A stretch of DNA of 64,000 nucleotides from Algoriphagus lacus (GCF_003583985.1 NZ_QXML01000007.1:1-64000), one strand, 5' to 3'. Shown: positions 54,104-63,950, numbered from the stretch's first letter. Numbers and translations are program-made. Notes: generated from the sequence alone by a model not told the origin.

Positions 54104-56614
54104 TTATTTACTTTCCATCACCATGGGGCCAGGTTTTGCCCATTCGTGGATTTGTTTAAGGTCTACTACATAAACACTACGACCGTGCGATCCAACTACC
54201 AAGTGGTTTTCACGTTCCTGAATGACCATGTCATAGATGGCCACATTAGGAATTTCTCCTTGGAACAAATTCCAGTTTTTTCCTTCATCTATGCTTACGT
54301 ACAACCCGTGATCGGTACCTAAATAAAGGATGTTCGGCATTTTCGGATCTTCTATGATAATGTTGGTGGATTCCTCTGGTAAGTTTGACTTGATCGAAGT
54401 CCAGGTTTTTCCATAGTCTTCGCTTTTATAGACAAAAGTGCTGAATTCATCGTAGCGATACCCATTGAGCGTGATGTAGACTCTACCTTCTTTGAATTTG
54501 GAAGGAGAAATACTGCTCACCCAACGATCCTGAGGGAGTCCTGCATTTAAGCTTGTCCAACTTCCGCCGTTGTTCCTAGTGATCCAGACATTTCCGTCAT
54601 CGGTTCCGGCATAGAGTGTTCCAAATTCAAGTGGGGATTCCTCCACCACCGTCAAGGTGGCAAAAGGGACATTTCCTTTTTTCTGGTTTTTAGTTAAATC
54701 AGGGGAAATGGTCGTCCAGGTATTCCCCTGATCGAGTGACTGATACACATACTGAGAGCCCATGTAGACAATATCCTGATTGTGGTAACTCAGCTCGGCA
54801 GGTGTTCGCCAGTTCCAACGGTTAGGGGCATTTCCGATGTCATGCCCGGGAGTGATTCTGCGTCTTTCTCCCGTCTTTTTGTTGATTCGGGCGTAGTTTC
54901 CAAATTGGGATCCAGTGTAGACGATGTCATTGTTTCGAGTATCAACAGCCACGACCATTCCATCTCCTCCAAAAAGCGGCTCCCAAAGATCTTCAGGCTT
55001 GTTGGTGGATTTGCCATACCAAACGCCATTGTCCTGCATTCCCCCGTAAATGTTGTATGGGGTGGCATTGTCCACCATAATGGAATAAAATTGGGAAATC
55101 GGCATCTGTGTATTCAGGTGATCCCAGCGGGATCCTCCCCCGTAGCTTCTGTATAGTCCTCCGTCATTGCCCAACAAAATGTGCTTGCTGTCTTTTGGGT
55201 CAATCCACATTGCCTGATGATCGGAGTGCGGATCACCAATCGAATCGGTAGTTGCAAAGTTTTTTCCCCCATCCCGTGACACCATCAACGGTACACCCAA
55301 GACGAATACCTCATTTTCATCTGAAGTACTTACTCTTACTTCACCAAAATAGTACCCGTAGGTATTGTAAAGTCTGCTCAGGTCGGATTCTGAAACTTTT
55401 TTCCAGGATTTACCGGCATCTTCTGAGCGGTAAACTTCTGCTCCTTTGATTGGTGCACCAAACATGGCCGCATTTGCATCTACTGCACCTCCATTGTAAT
55501 TGGCAATCTGGGCAGTGGTTATTTTGCCGGTTTTCAACTGACGCTTGATCTCTGCTGGTGTGTATTTGGTCGAGAATTGACTTCTTCTGGCCAATGACTC
55601 CAATCGTTTATCTTCCAAAGCTAAGGCTTGATCCAAGGTCATATTGGCAAAATCCTCCAATTTCAGTGGATTTTCCTCTGGCTGTTGATTACCTCGCTGG
55701 CGTGGAGGATCTGCCGGTTTATCTGATTTACCCTGATTATCCAGCAATGCATAGACTACATTAGGGTTGGATCTGCTGAAGTCAAAACCGATTCGGCCTA
55801 CGAATTCATCCTGCGGGAAGCCTTCGACTGCTTTTTTCCAGGTATTCCCACCGTCTTCCGATCTCCAAATTGCAGATCCTTTTCCATTGCCGATAAAATC
55901 ATGTGCCTGTCGGTATCTTTCCCAGCTTGCAGCCAGAAGAATGTCCGGATTGGTTGGATGCATCTGCATGTCAATGATTCCGGTGTTGTCGTCGATGTAC
56001 AGGACTTTTTTCCAAGTCTTACCGCCATCTGTAGTTTTGTACAGTCCGCGTTCTTTGTTTTTGGAGTAGAGAGCTCCCATAGAACCTACCCAAACGATAT
56101 TCGGATTGGTCGGATGAATCAGGATCTGTCCGATATGGTGGGAGTGCAAAAGCCCCATCATCTCCCAAGTTTTACCTCCGTCAGTGGACTTGTATACCCC
56201 AGCACCTGCATAGGTTGATCGGCTGGAATTATCTTCTCCCGTTCCGACCCAAATCACATTGTTGTCAGAAGGGGAAAGTGCAATGGCTCCCATTCCCAAT
56301 GCACCTTGGTGGTCAAAAATCGGGTTAAAGGATTGTCCGTTGTCTTCGGTTTTCCAAACTCCACCTGAAGCGGCGGCGACATAAAAGGTCTTTCCGTTGT
56401 TAGCTACTTCGATATCCACGATCCGGCCGGACATATTGGTAGGTCCAACATTGCGGGCTTTAAAGTCTTTCAGTGGAGTAGAGGAGAGCATGGCTTTGTG
56501 CTTGTCCACGGACTCTTGAAGGGCTTTTTCGGAGGTGGGTTTGATTTCTTGGGCCAATGAACTAAAGGAAATCATCCCAGCGGCCAACAGGATGAGATAA
56601 GTAGATTTTTGCAT
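54104..56614 (-). CDS. Secreted beta-propeller protein, BNR/sortilin-like
   Basis: An 836-aa exported protein with a signal peptide (1-21, ending SLAQ) and a chain of BNR/Asp-box type repeats. Repeats of the form STDGGKTWEMM, KTTDGGKTWKKV, RSEDGGNTWKKA, RSEDAGKSWKKV, KSEDYGKTWTSI and SIDEGKNWNLF are spread through the protein, as in sortilin-domain and glycosyl-hydrolase-like propellers. An inserted helical segment (about 305-385) with a PRQRGNQQPEEN low-complexity start breaks the repeats. It probably folds into two propellers in the periplasm or outside the cell. Function and any catalytic activity are unknown. Confidence 0.85.
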   Translation of the reverse strand: MQKSTYLILLAAGMISFSSLAQEIKPTSEKALQESVDKHKAMLSSTPLKDFKARNVGPTNMSGRIVDIEVANNGKTFYVAAASGGVWKTEDNGQSFNPIFDHQGALGMGAIALSPSDNNVIWVGTGEDNSSRSTYAGAGVYKSTDGGKTWEMMGLLHSHHIGQILIHPTNPNIVWVGSMGALYSKNKERGLYKTTDGGKTWKKVLYIDDNTGIIDMQMHPTNPDILLAASWERYRQAHDFIGNGKGSAIWRSEDGGNTWKKAVEGFPQDEFVGRIGFDFSRSNPNVVYALLDNQGKSDKPADPPRQRGNQQPEENPLKLEDFANMTLDQALALEDKRLESLARRSQFSTKYTPAEIKRQLKTGKITTAQIANYNGGAVDANAAMFGAPIKGAEVYRSEDAGKSWKKVSESDLSRLYNTYGYYFGEVRVSTSDENEVFVLGVPLMVSRDGGKNFATTDSIGDPHSDHQAMWIDPKDSKHILLGNDGGLYRSYGGGSRWDHLNTQMPISQFYSIMVDNATPYNIYGGMQDNGVWYGKSTNKPEDLWEPLFGGDGMVVAVDTRNNDIVYTGSQFGNYARINKKTGERRRITPGHDIGNAPNRWNWRTPAELSYHNQDIVYMGSQYVYQSLDQGNTWTTISPDLTKNQKKGNVPFATLTVVEESPLEFGTLYAGTDDGNVWITRNNGGSWTSLNAGLPQDRWVSSISPSKFKEGRVYITLNGYRYDEFSTFVYKSEDYGKTWTSIKSNLPEESTNIIIEDPKMPNILYLGTDHGLYVSIDEGKNWNLFQGEIPNVAIYDMVIQERENHLVVGSHGRSVYVVDLKQIHEWAKPGPMVMESK

Positions 56615-56719
56615 GGGGTTTTCTTTGATAGAATTTGAATATAAGTATTCGGACGAATTCGTTTGGAAAAATTGGACAGACAGATTTTCGTTAGTGTCAA
56701 AGGCTAAAAGAAACGACAG

Positions 56720-56750
56720 AAAAAATCCACGGTTTTGGTACCGTGGATTT
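56720..56750 (-). terminator. Terminator after the GMC operon
   Basis: AAATCCACGG / CCGTGGATTT with an 8-base loop and a minus-strand T-run. Confidence 0.85.
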
Positions 56751-56766
56751 TAGACGATTTGAGCAG

Positions 56767-57471
56767 TTACCCGATCAGGTTTCCTTCTTCATCCCATTGG
56801 GCGACTTTGGCCCGGTCTTCCGGTTTGAGGAATAGGTCTGAATATTTTTCTGGATTTGAAAGCCCATGTTTGTCAAGTACGTTCTGAGGAACTCCGTCCC
56901 AAACATTCGCTTGATTGCCCATATATCCCATATACTTCCAGCCTGCTTCGGTAGAGAAGTATCCTGAGCAGGTGAGATTTCTTAGCATATTAAACCAGCG
57001 TACTCCACCGATGTACTCCGGCGCTGCCTTTTCTGGCCATGCCACCAAATCCACAATTTGAATTACTTGCTCTTTGGTCAGTTCATTGAACGGTTTACCG
57101 AATTTTTCGTCAGCTTCAAAATCCAGCCACATTAGCCCACCGCGCATCGGAGTTTGATTGTTGGGTTGGTCTTTCATCATAAATTCAATGAAATCCGGAA
57201 CTTTCAATTCTGTTGCACTGGGGGATTCTGAGTCAGCAGGCATGATGATGTCCACCAAGGTGCTTAGTTTTTTCTTTTCCTCCTCGGTAAAAAAGGTTTC
57301 CTCAAGAAGCTTTGCGTCCCTCAATTTTTCCTCATCAGTCCTTCCTCCCGGTGTGCCTCCAGTCATAAGTTGACCTTGGACAGCTTCCTGTTCAGGCTCA
57401 CATCCGGTCAACAACAATCCTGCCCCCACGGAGCCAGTAAAGAGGAGTTTTAGATTTTCTCTTCGGTTCAT
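56767..57471 (-). CDS. Gluconate 2-dehydrogenase subunit 3-family Tat lipoprotein
   Basis: A 234-aa protein with a twin-arginine-like start (MNRRENLKLLFTGSVGAGLL) followed by LTGC, a lipobox at C24. The body is the gluconate 2-dehydrogenase subunit 3 type: LSTLVDIIMPADSESPSATE, FIEFMMKDQPNN, KEQVIQIVDLVAWPEKA and a C-terminal YMGYMGNQANVWDGVP. This subunit chaperones or anchors a GMC dehydrogenase that has no signal peptide of its own. It lies 3 bases downstream of that partner gene. Confidence 0.9.
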   Translation of the reverse strand: MNRRENLKLLFTGSVGAGLLLTGCEPEQEAVQGQLMTGGTPGGRTDEEKLRDAKLLEETFFTEEEKKKLSTLVDIIMPADSESPSATELKVPDFIEFMMKDQPNNQTPMRGGLMWLDFEADEKFGKPFNELTKEQVIQIVDLVAWPEKAAPEYIGGVRWFNMLRNLTCSGYFSTEAGWKYMGYMGNQANVWDGVPQNVLDKHGLSNPEKYSDLFLKPEDRAKVAQWDEEGNLIG

Positions 57472-57474
57472 GGC

Positions 57475-59217
57475 TTAGATGTTTTTCTGTTTCAATTGGT
57501 CAACGATGTATTCAGATGTCCTCCAAGACAAGGCCAGAATGGTCCAGGTTGGATTTTTGTCAGCTTGGGAGACAAATGGTCCAGCATCCACCACGAAAAG
57601 GTTCTTACAGTCATGGGCTTGGCAATTGGAATTGACCACAGATGATTTAGGGTCATTTCCCATGCGTGTGGTTCCCACTTCATGAATGATCCTTCCTGGG
57701 GCGGCGAGACCGTAAAGGGTATCCGGTCCGGGTTTTTCTCCCAAAAGTGTCGCTCCTGCTCCGGTCAGGATTTCCTCAAAGGTATCCTGCATATGCTTGG
57801 CTTGCTTGATCTCCTGATCCGTCCATTTGTAGTGGAAACGAAGAACTGGGATCCCATATTTATCCACCACATTGGGATCGATCTCGCAGTAATTATCGTA
57901 CATCGGTACACTTTCACCTCTACCTGACATTCCAAGGGTAGATCCATAGATGCGGCGAATATCTTTTTTCAATCCTTCTCCATAGCCCCCGTTTGGACTT
58001 GGATTTCCAAATTCGTCCTTGATGTATTTCCTCATGGCATCCATTCCACCTCCGGCGCCGTAGGAGGGCTGACCCATTCCACCCCAGTATTCGATATGAT
58101 ATCCACGGGCAAAATCAAGTTTTTTGTTATCCAACCACCAAGGGGTATACATGTGCATGCCCCCGACTCCGTCCTCGTTGTATCGCTCCCGGTCAATCAG
58201 GTCAGGCATAATTCCGGATCGGCTGGCTCCAGTGGAATCATGGAGGTATCGACCCAAAACCCCCGAATCTGCCCCGATTCCATTAGGATAGGATTTGGAT
58301 TTGGAATTCATCATGATTCTGGAAGATTCGCAGGCGGAAGCTCCAAGCACGACTACTCTCGACTTGAGCTTGTATTCTTTCATGTCCACTTTGGAAATGA
58401 ATGATACCCCGGTGGCTTTGCCCTGATCGTCTGTGGTGACTTTTCTGACCATGGAGTGGGTGTAGAGGTCCACTTTGCCTTTTTTCATGGCTGGATGGAC
58501 CAAACAGGTTCCTGCTGAAAAATCCGCATAAGCCTGACAGGCTCTGTTGCATTGAGCACAGAAAAAGCACACTCCCCGCTCATTGTTGATGGGTCGGGTA
58601 AGCATGGATAGACGCGATGGAATCATCGGAATGGCCGCCTTATCTGCTCCTTTTTTTATGAAAAGTTCATGCAATCTTGGTTTGGGAGGAGGAAGGAAAA
58701 ATCCATCAGGCTCGTTGTAGATTCCCTCTTTGGTTCCAAAAACTCCGATGAGCTTGTCCACTTTATCATAGTAAGGCTTCAACTCATCGTATCCTATTGG
58801 CCAATCATGACCCAAGCCGTCGATACTTGCCCGTTTGAAATCATTTGGGCCAAATCGCAAGGAAATTCTTCCCCAGTGATTGGTCCGTCCACCGACCATT
58901 CTTGATCTGAACCAGTCGAATTGGGTACCGTCTTTTCGGGTATAAGGTTCTCCGTCAATTTCCCAGCCGCCGATTGCCTGGTCAAAATCTCCAAAAGGGC
59001 GAATTTTGGTACCAGCACCCCTTCGAGGGGATTCCCAAGGTGGTCGGAGTTGGGTTCGATCCTCTTCTTTTGCAGGATCAAAGTCGCCACCCGCTTCCAC
59101 AACTGCAACCGAAAGGCCAGCTTCGGAAAGGATTTTGGAGGCCATGCCTCCGCCTGCTCCGGAACCCACGATGATGACGTCATAGGGCTCAGCGGATGTT
59201 TTGATTTGAAAACTCAT
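57475..59217 (-). CDS. GMC-family FAD-dependent sugar dehydrogenase
   Basis: A 580-aa flavoprotein from ATG 59215-59217 (a TTG lies 6 bases upstream). FAD is bound by [20 protein letters not shown]; a cysteine cluster [14 protein letters not shown] lies near residue 220; the C-terminal [20 protein letters not shown] and [20 protein letters not shown] are typical of the GMC C-domain. It is the large subunit of a periplasmic sugar or sugar-acid dehydrogenase. It has no signal peptide and would be carried out by the Tat partner encoded just downstream. Substrate unknown. Confidence 0.9.
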   Translation of the reverse strand: MSFQIKTSAEPYDVIIVGSGAGGGMASKILSEAGLSVAVVEAGGDFDPAKEEDRTQLRPPWESPRRGAGTKIRPFGDFDQAIGGWEIDGEPYTRKDGTQFDWFRSRMVGGRTNHWGRISLRFGPNDFKRASIDGLGHDWPIGYDELKPYYDKVDKLIGVFGTKEGIYNEPDGFFLPPPKPRLHELFIKKGADKAAIPMIPSRLSMLTRPINNERGVCFFCAQCNRACQAYADFSAGTCLVHPAMKKGKVDLYTHSMVRKVTTDDQGKATGVSFISKVDMKEYKLKSRVVVLGASACESSRIMMNSKSKSYPNGIGADSGVLGRYLHDSTGASRSGIMPDLIDRERYNEDGVGGMHMYTPWWLDNKKLDFARGYHIEYWGGMGQPSYGAGGGMDAMRKYIKDEFGNPSPNGGYGEGLKKDIRRIYGSTLGMSGRGESVPMYDNYCEIDPNVVDKYGIPVLRFHYKWTDQEIKQAKHMQDTFEEILTGAGATLLGEKPGPDTLYGLAAPGRIIHEVGTTRMGNDPKSSVVNSNCQAHDCKNLFVVDAGPFVSQADKNPTWTILALSWRTSEYIVDQLKQKNI

Positions 59218-59353
59218 TCTCAAAAATTTTTATTGAAGTGGTTAATATAGTGTAAAAAAATTCAGGATAGAAGTTGATTCCTTCCGAAAAAGAAAATGGA
59301 AACAGGTTTGCTGAATTTTGGAGAGAGAGGTCGTTTTTTTTCTGAAATGCTAC

Positions 59354-60283
59354 CTAGTGACCCTTGGATGCAAAATTGAAAACTCCTCCAGTGTGTAAGA
59401 AAACTACTTTTTTTCCTTGGTATTTTTGAGTTTGCCTGAGGTGTTGAGTGAGGCCAAACAGACCTTTACCACTATAAATAGGATCTAATAATAGACCGGT
59501 ATGGACCATGGTTTTTTGGATGAAATCCTCAAGTTCGGGAGTTTTTTTACCATAACCTCCACAGGTGTATCCGTCCACAAGTTGATTTTCCAAATCGGAA
59601 AAGTTTATGACTTCTCCTTGGGTTTTATGGATTGATCCCAATTGGGCCTGAGTATTGGCGATAATTTGACGTTTTTCCCTAGCCACACTGATTCCCAAAA
59701 TTTCTGTGTTGGGCAAATGGATTTTGCTACCAGCCAAAAGTCCAGTAAATGTTGTTCCAGTCGCTAGCGGAGTCGCAATCAAATTCGGCACAAACCCTAA
59801 TTGTTCTAAAATTTCCTTTGAGGAATCTAAATAGGCTTCGCATCCTACAGATGTATGACCTCCTCCATAAATGAAGTAAGGTCGGCTTCCCTTAGCTTCC
59901 AATTTTTCAAGCTGAACTCGAATGGTATCACTGGTTTTTTCAGGAAGGGATTCGATAAATTCGACCCCCATAAAATCACAAATTTTTTTATTGAGAGGAT
60001 ATTCAGGGAGTGGTTCTTCTTTTTGAATCAAAATAATCTTAACGAGAAACCCTTCCGGGATGGCGGTTAAAGCAAGAGCTCTGTTGAAATTCGAGTATGG
60101 TCCTCCTGCTGTGACGATTACATCCGCTTGTTGTTTTTTAGCATCGTCAAGCAGACGACGGACAATTCTTGCTTTATTTCCTCCTCCACCAAACGGTATC
60201 AAATCTTCTCTTTTGATATAAAAATCGGTTTGAGTGAGTTTTGAGAGATAAGGTGAATACTCGATGGGAGAATATCTAAACAT
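59354..60283 (-). CDS. PLP-dependent ACC deaminase/D-cysteine desulfhydrase family protein
   Basis: A 309-aa fold-type II PLP enzyme. The PLP lysine lies in FYIKREDLIPFGGGGNKARI (K37), with AGGPYSNFNRA, YGGGHTSVGCEAY and PLATGTTFTGLLAGS as phosphate and substrate loops. The family includes 1-aminocyclopropane-1-carboxylate deaminase and D-cysteine desulfhydrase. SNFNRA stands where most members have SNHAR, so a different substrate is likely. It lies 42 bases downstream of an ATP-grasp gene and inside a glycan-type cluster, pointing to a special amino-acid or amino-sugar role. Confidence 0.8.
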   Translation of the reverse strand: MFRYSPIEYSPYLSKLTQTDFYIKREDLIPFGGGGNKARIVRRLLDDAKKQQADVIVTAGGPYSNFNRALALTAIPEGFLVKIILIQKEEPLPEYPLNKKICDFMGVEFIESLPEKTSDTIRVQLEKLEAKGSRPYFIYGGGHTSVGCEAYLDSSKEILEQLGFVPNLIATPLATGTTFTGLLAGSKIHLPNTEILGISVAREKRQIIANTQAQLGSIHKTQGEVINFSDLENQLVDGYTCGGYGKKTPELEDFIQKTMVHTGLLLDPIYSGKGLFGLTQHLRQTQKYQGKKVVFLHTGGVFNFASKGH

Positions 60284-60325
60284 GGCGGAATTGGATTTTA
60301 AAGTTCCTGAAGACTCATTTTGTAA

Positions 60326-61363
60326 TCAATTGTGCTTTTGTTTCGAGCTGATAAACTCCCGGAATTCCGCATCTAGAAAAGCAGGTTGATCCAATTGAAA
60401 AAAAATGGACTCAGGATGGGAATTGATTTCAACCACTTTTATTCCATCAGGAGTAAAGGCAAGGTCTAATCCTCCATATTCTACGAAATCCAAAAAATCA
60501 ACAATTTCCTGAATTTGATTTAGCCGAATCTGCCAGTCTGGGTATTGAAAATTTTCCAGGTTCATTCCGCTATCCGGGTGGTATCTAAAATCTTCCTTTC
60601 GAAAAGGTATAGTGAAAGAATAAGGACTGGAAAATTTTCCGGTCTTGAGATTAACCGTGAATCCAAATCCTCCACTGGCAATATTATCTACGAGATTTGA
60701 TTTTTGGGTTCCAAACCGCTGCCCAACCATCAGAATTTTGTTTTTCTTATTTTTTGTTTTGAAAAACATCACACGCATTGTATTTAACGAAAGAGGAGAT
60801 ATTTCTTTGAGGAATTCTTCATTTTGAAGCGTGCAAGCAATGACCACATCTCGTGACATTATCTGATCTATTTGTTCTTCAAAGTTGATGGAATTCAGTT
60901 TGATTATTTTTCTTCCTCCTCCATCAGCAGTTGGTTTTACGATCAGCGAGCCAAATTCAACCAGCGCTTTTTTTAGGATTTCAGCCATAGTTTGATTTGG
61001 GTCTGTTATTCCTTGGTGAAATAAAAGTTGACCATATTGAAAATTGGCGTAAAAAGTTGGCAGCCAATGGGGTTTTGCCTTAAACAAAACTGGTAAATAA
61101 GCCTTGTTGTCAATTAAGAAAGAAACAGAGGGCTTATTCAATGGGTACATTTTCTTGTAATCCCTTTCATTTAGATATAGCTCATACCCGTATTTCTCGA
61201 AGTCATAAAAAAGGCTCGTGCTCGGGTAAAATCCTCTGGCAAGGAGTTCTCTTTTTCGTTTGTTGTCTATTTGGACAGGAAGTCCTTTAGAGTACCACTG
61301 GTTGTTAGGGGAGAATTTTCGGACTTCTCGTAAAAAGAAATTTTTTAAGCGATTCAGGTACAT
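60326..61363 (-). CDS. Sugar-transfer-associated ATP-grasp protein
   Basis: A 345-aa ATP-grasp-fold protein. SLIVKPTADGGGRKIIKLNS is the first ATP loop; NTMRVMFFKTK, ASGGFGFTVNLKTGKFSSPY and EYGGLDLAFTPDGIKVVEIN complete the fold (about 130-340). It matches the ATP-grasp group found in sugar-transfer operons, thought to ligate an amino acid or other acid to a sugar nucleotide or glycan. The N-terminal 120 residues form an unrecognised domain with many Tyr and Lys. It is the first gene of the minus-strand part of the cluster and is divergent from the BKACE gene. Confidence 0.82.
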   Translation of the reverse strand: MYLNRLKNFFLREVRKFSPNNQWYSKGLPVQIDNKRKRELLARGFYPSTSLFYDFEKYGYELYLNERDYKKMYPLNKPSVSFLIDNKAYLPVLFKAKPHWLPTFYANFQYGQLLFHQGITDPNQTMAEILKKALVEFGSLIVKPTADGGGRKIIKLNSINFEEQIDQIMSRDVVIACTLQNEEFLKEISPLSLNTMRVMFFKTKNKKNKILMVGQRFGTQKSNLVDNIASGGFGFTVNLKTGKFSSPYSFTIPFRKEDFRYHPDSGMNLENFQYPDWQIRLNQIQEIVDFLDFVEYGGLDLAFTPDGIKVVEINSHPESIFFQLDQPAFLDAEFREFISSKQKHN

Positions 61364-61446
61364 TAAAGAAAATGAAATCGGTTTCTCAAGTTATGGTTTT
61401 TAGATTAAACTGCATTTTTCTGAATTCAAAAAGTCATAATACTCCT

Positions 61447-61454
61447 TATATTTG
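61447..61454 (+). promoter_or_regulatory. Possible -7 box before the BKACE gene
   Basis: TATATTTG fits TAnnTTTG, 55 bases before ATG 61510. No TTG is found at the standard spacing, so this is weak. Confidence 0.35.
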
Positions 61455-61509
61455 AAATTAAGAGGGTTTATAAGGAAAGATTTTCCCAAGCTTGATTACA
61501 TTCTTTAAA

Positions 61510-62370
61510 ATGAAAAAAATAGCAATAAATTTTTGTCCTACCGGCATGGTTCCTCAGAAGAGCCATTCACCTTTTGTGCCGATTTCACCCCAGGAAATCA
61601 TCGAACAAACACACGAGGCATACGAACTAGGGATAACAATAGCACACCTACATGCCAGAGAGGAAGATGGCGTACCGACTTATCGAAAAAATGTTTACCG
61701 GGAGATTTTTGACGGTGTGCGAAAATATTGCCCTGATCTAATCATTTGTGGAAGCAGTTCCGGGAGGAATTTTCCGGAATTCGAAAAGCGTTCCGAAGTG
61801 ATCGAATTGAAACCAGACATGTGTTCTTTGACGCTTTCCTCTTTGAATTTTGCCAAGCAAGCCTCCCTTAATTCCCCGGACATGATTGTTAGATTGGCGG
61901 AGAAAATGATGGAAAATGGGGTAGTGGCAGAACTTGAGTGTTTTGACCTTGGGATGATTAATTACGGCAACTACCTAATCAATAAGGGGATTTTAAAAGG
62001 TCCATTTTACTGGAATCTTCTATTTGGAAATATTGCTGGAATGCAGGCGACTTTCAGCCAAATGGGTGCTGCAATCCAGGAAATCCCCAGTAACCATTAC
62101 ATTTCACTTGCCGGTTTGGGCGAGTATCAATTACCAGTGAATGCCTCCGCAATCGCAATGGGGTATGGTGTTCGTGTGGGAATTGAGGATAATTTGTGGT
62201 GGGATGAAGAAAAAAGCCGGCTTTGTAACAACCTAGAATTGGTCAGAAGAATCCATGATTTGATCGAATTAAATGGAAAGGAACTATACTCCTCCAAAGA
62301 ATTTGGTGAGCTTGGATTTTACAATAAAACGGTCCTTAGAAAACAGTTGAAAGGGCTTTCACAGAATTAA
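61510..62370 (+). CDS. BKACE family (DUF849) 3-keto-5-aminohexanoate cleavage-type lyase
   Basis: A 286-aa TIM-barrel enzyme from ATG 61510. The zinc ligands are in HLHAREEDG and the catalytic glutamate is in ASAIAMGYGVRVGIEDN; AELECFDLGMINYGNYLINK is the core substrate segment. BKACE enzymes exchange a beta-keto acid with acetyl-CoA to release acetoacetate and a CoA ester. The TGG loop seen in known members reads CGSSSGR here, so the keto acid bound is probably different. Such enzymes normally serve lysine, carnitine or amino-acid breakdown; here it stands at the head of a glycan-type operon. Its stop overlaps the next ATG by one base (TAATG). Confidence 0.85.
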   Translation: MKKIAINFCPTGMVPQKSHSPFVPISPQEIIEQTHEAYELGITIAHLHAREEDGVPTYRKNVYREIFDGVRKYCPDLIICGSSSGRNFPEFEKRSEVIELKPDMCSLTLSSLNFAKQASLNSPDMIVRLAEKMMENGVVAELECFDLGMINYGNYLINKGILKGPFYWNLLFGNIAGMQATFSQMGAAIQEIPSNHYISLAGLGEYQLPVNASAIAMGYGVRVGIEDNLWWDEEKSRLCNNLELVRRIHDLIELNGKELYSSKEFGELGFYNKTVLRKQLKGLSQN

Positions 62371-63248
62371 TGACCATGGAATATTTGGGAGAGTCCAAGC
62401 CAGTAAACCAGGTCAAACCCTTAGTATCGGTTTGTGTTCCTACTTTTCAGCATTCTGCGTTTATTTCCACTTGCTTAGACAGTCTTTTGATGCAAGTAAC
62501 AGACTTTCCATTTGAAATATTGATTGGAGAGGACGATAGCACGGATGGGACTAGAGAAATATGCCTCAATTACGCGGATCGGTATCCGGATAAAATTCGC
62601 CTTTTTTTGAGACGGGATGAGGATAAAATATTTCTATTAGGTAAAAAATCCGGAAAACTAAATCACCTGGGGCTCTATAGAAGTGCGCGCGGGGAATTTG
62701 TTTGTATTTGTGATGGAGATGATCTTTGGCTGGATCCTGAAAAACTCCAAAAGCAATTAAAAGTAATGCGGGATTTTCCAGAGGCCAGCCTTTGTATAAC
62801 CAATACAAAGGTGGAAGAAAGAGGTGTGGAATTTCCTCCAGGTCTTCCTGATAAATTTCAAATTTTTCATCCTTCTGATTTGAAAAAAGTTCAATACCTC
62901 GGACATATCTCCAGCTGGATGATGAGAAATCGGATGACAGAACTCCTAAATAATCCTGTAGTCAAATTGCCAGTCCCTTTGGACATGGTAATTTTTGCCT
63001 TTTATAAGCTTCGAGGATTGACGGTGTATATGCCAGAGGTTACCACCATTTATCGTAAAAACCCAACAGGTGCCTTCCAAAGTCAGAGTGAAAAAAAGAA
63101 TCATAAGGCACAGTATCGAAACAACTGGTATCTGTATTATTATGTCCATCATGACCCCATCCAATTTTTCAGGACCATGGGTTATTCCTTAAAAAGGGGA
63201 TTTCATATTTTTTTCAGACCAACTAAAAAACGAAAAAATAATTCTTGA
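62370..63248 (+). CDS. Family 2 glycosyltransferase
   Basis: A 292-aa GT-A enzyme: SVCVPTFQHSAFISTCLDSL, EILIGEDDSTDGTREICLNY and VCICDGDDLWLDPEKLQKQ. It belongs to the soluble GT2 group of surface-polysaccharide operons. It is translationally coupled to the BKACE gene and is followed after 2 bases by the acyltransferase gene, so the three products very likely work together. The sugar is not known. Confidence 0.88.
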   Translation: MTMEYLGESKPVNQVKPLVSVCVPTFQHSAFISTCLDSLLMQVTDFPFEILIGEDDSTDGTREICLNYADRYPDKIRLFLRRDEDKIFLLGKKSGKLNHLGLYRSARGEFVCICDGDDLWLDPEKLQKQLKVMRDFPEASLCITNTKVEERGVEFPPGLPDKFQIFHPSDLKKVQYLGHISSWMMRNRMTELLNNPVVKLPVPLDMVIFAFYKLRGLTVYMPEVTTIYRKNPTGAFQSQSEKKNHKAQYRNNWYLYYYVHHDPIQFFRTMGYSLKRGFHIFFRPTKKRKNNS

Positions 63249-63250
63249 AA

Positions 63251-63934
63251 ATGGAAAAACTAATTTTACTTGGACATAGCGATGGCGGTGTTTCTACAGT
63301 CATGGAAAATGCCTTTCAAATTTTTGGTTGCCAAGTTTTTGACATTATTAAAAATATTGACAGGCCAGATTGTATCTTTCTTTCACATTTGTTTAAAACA
63401 ACCCACTTTTTTGACTATGAGTATTCATTTGATCCTGAAAGGGATTTTCCTGTCCAGTTCGGGGTTCATCACGGAAATGTAAAATATTTGCTATACCAAC
63501 ACTTTAAGAAGAACTACCAAATCAATCGTGAGCAATATATCAGTTTGATCCATCATACGGCAGATTTCGCACCTACTGCGAGTTCAGAAGAAGGGCTGTT
63601 GATGGAGCCACTTTCTTTAGTATCCTCAATGGCAAAACTAGGTTTTGGGGTGACATTAAAAAGAGGTGCTTCAGTTGGTCACCATGCAGTCTTGGAAGAT
63701 TTTGCGACTCTCAACCCAGGAGCCGTTTTGGCTGGGTTTGTTACCATTGGTGAAGGTTCGGAAATAGGGGTTGGTGCCATAGTTTCTAATAATGTTAAAA
63801 TTGGAAAAAGATGCCTAATAGGCGCAGGTAGTGTGGTGACAAAAGATATCCCAGATGGGATGATAGCCTATGGTAATCCCTGCAGAGTAGTCCGGGAAAA
63901 CGAGCGCTGGTCAAAAATTTCTATTTCTAACTGA
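63251..63934 (+). CDS. NeuD-like hexapeptide-repeat acyltransferase
   Basis: A 227-aa protein. The N-terminal half (EKLILLGHSDGGVSTVMENA) is the PglD/NeuD-type sugar-binding alpha/beta unit. The C-terminal half is a left-handed beta-helix (SVGHHAVLEDFATLNPGAVL, AGFVTIGEGSEIGVGAIVSN, NVKIGKRCLIGAGSVVTKDI) ending PDGMIAYGNPCRVVRE. It would transfer an acetyl group, or another acyl group, from its CoA ester to a sugar amino or hydroxyl group. Since BKACE enzymes make CoA esters, it could use the ester made two genes upstream; this is a guess from context. Confidence 0.85.
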   Translation: MEKLILLGHSDGGVSTVMENAFQIFGCQVFDIIKNIDRPDCIFLSHLFKTTHFFDYEYSFDPERDFPVQFGVHHGNVKYLLYQHFKKNYQINREQYISLIHHTADFAPTASSEEGLLMEPLSLVSSMAKLGFGVTLKRGASVGHHAVLEDFATLNPGAVLAGFVTIGEGSEIGVGAIVSNNVKIGKRCLIGAGSVVTKDIPDGMIAYGNPCRVVRENERWSKISISN

Positions 63935-63950
63935 TTCTCAATTATTGTCG

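Noticed and set aside
54104..56614. Assigning the propeller protein as a sialidase
   Set aside because: Asp-box repeats are present, but the arginine triad and FRIP motif of sialidases are not visible.
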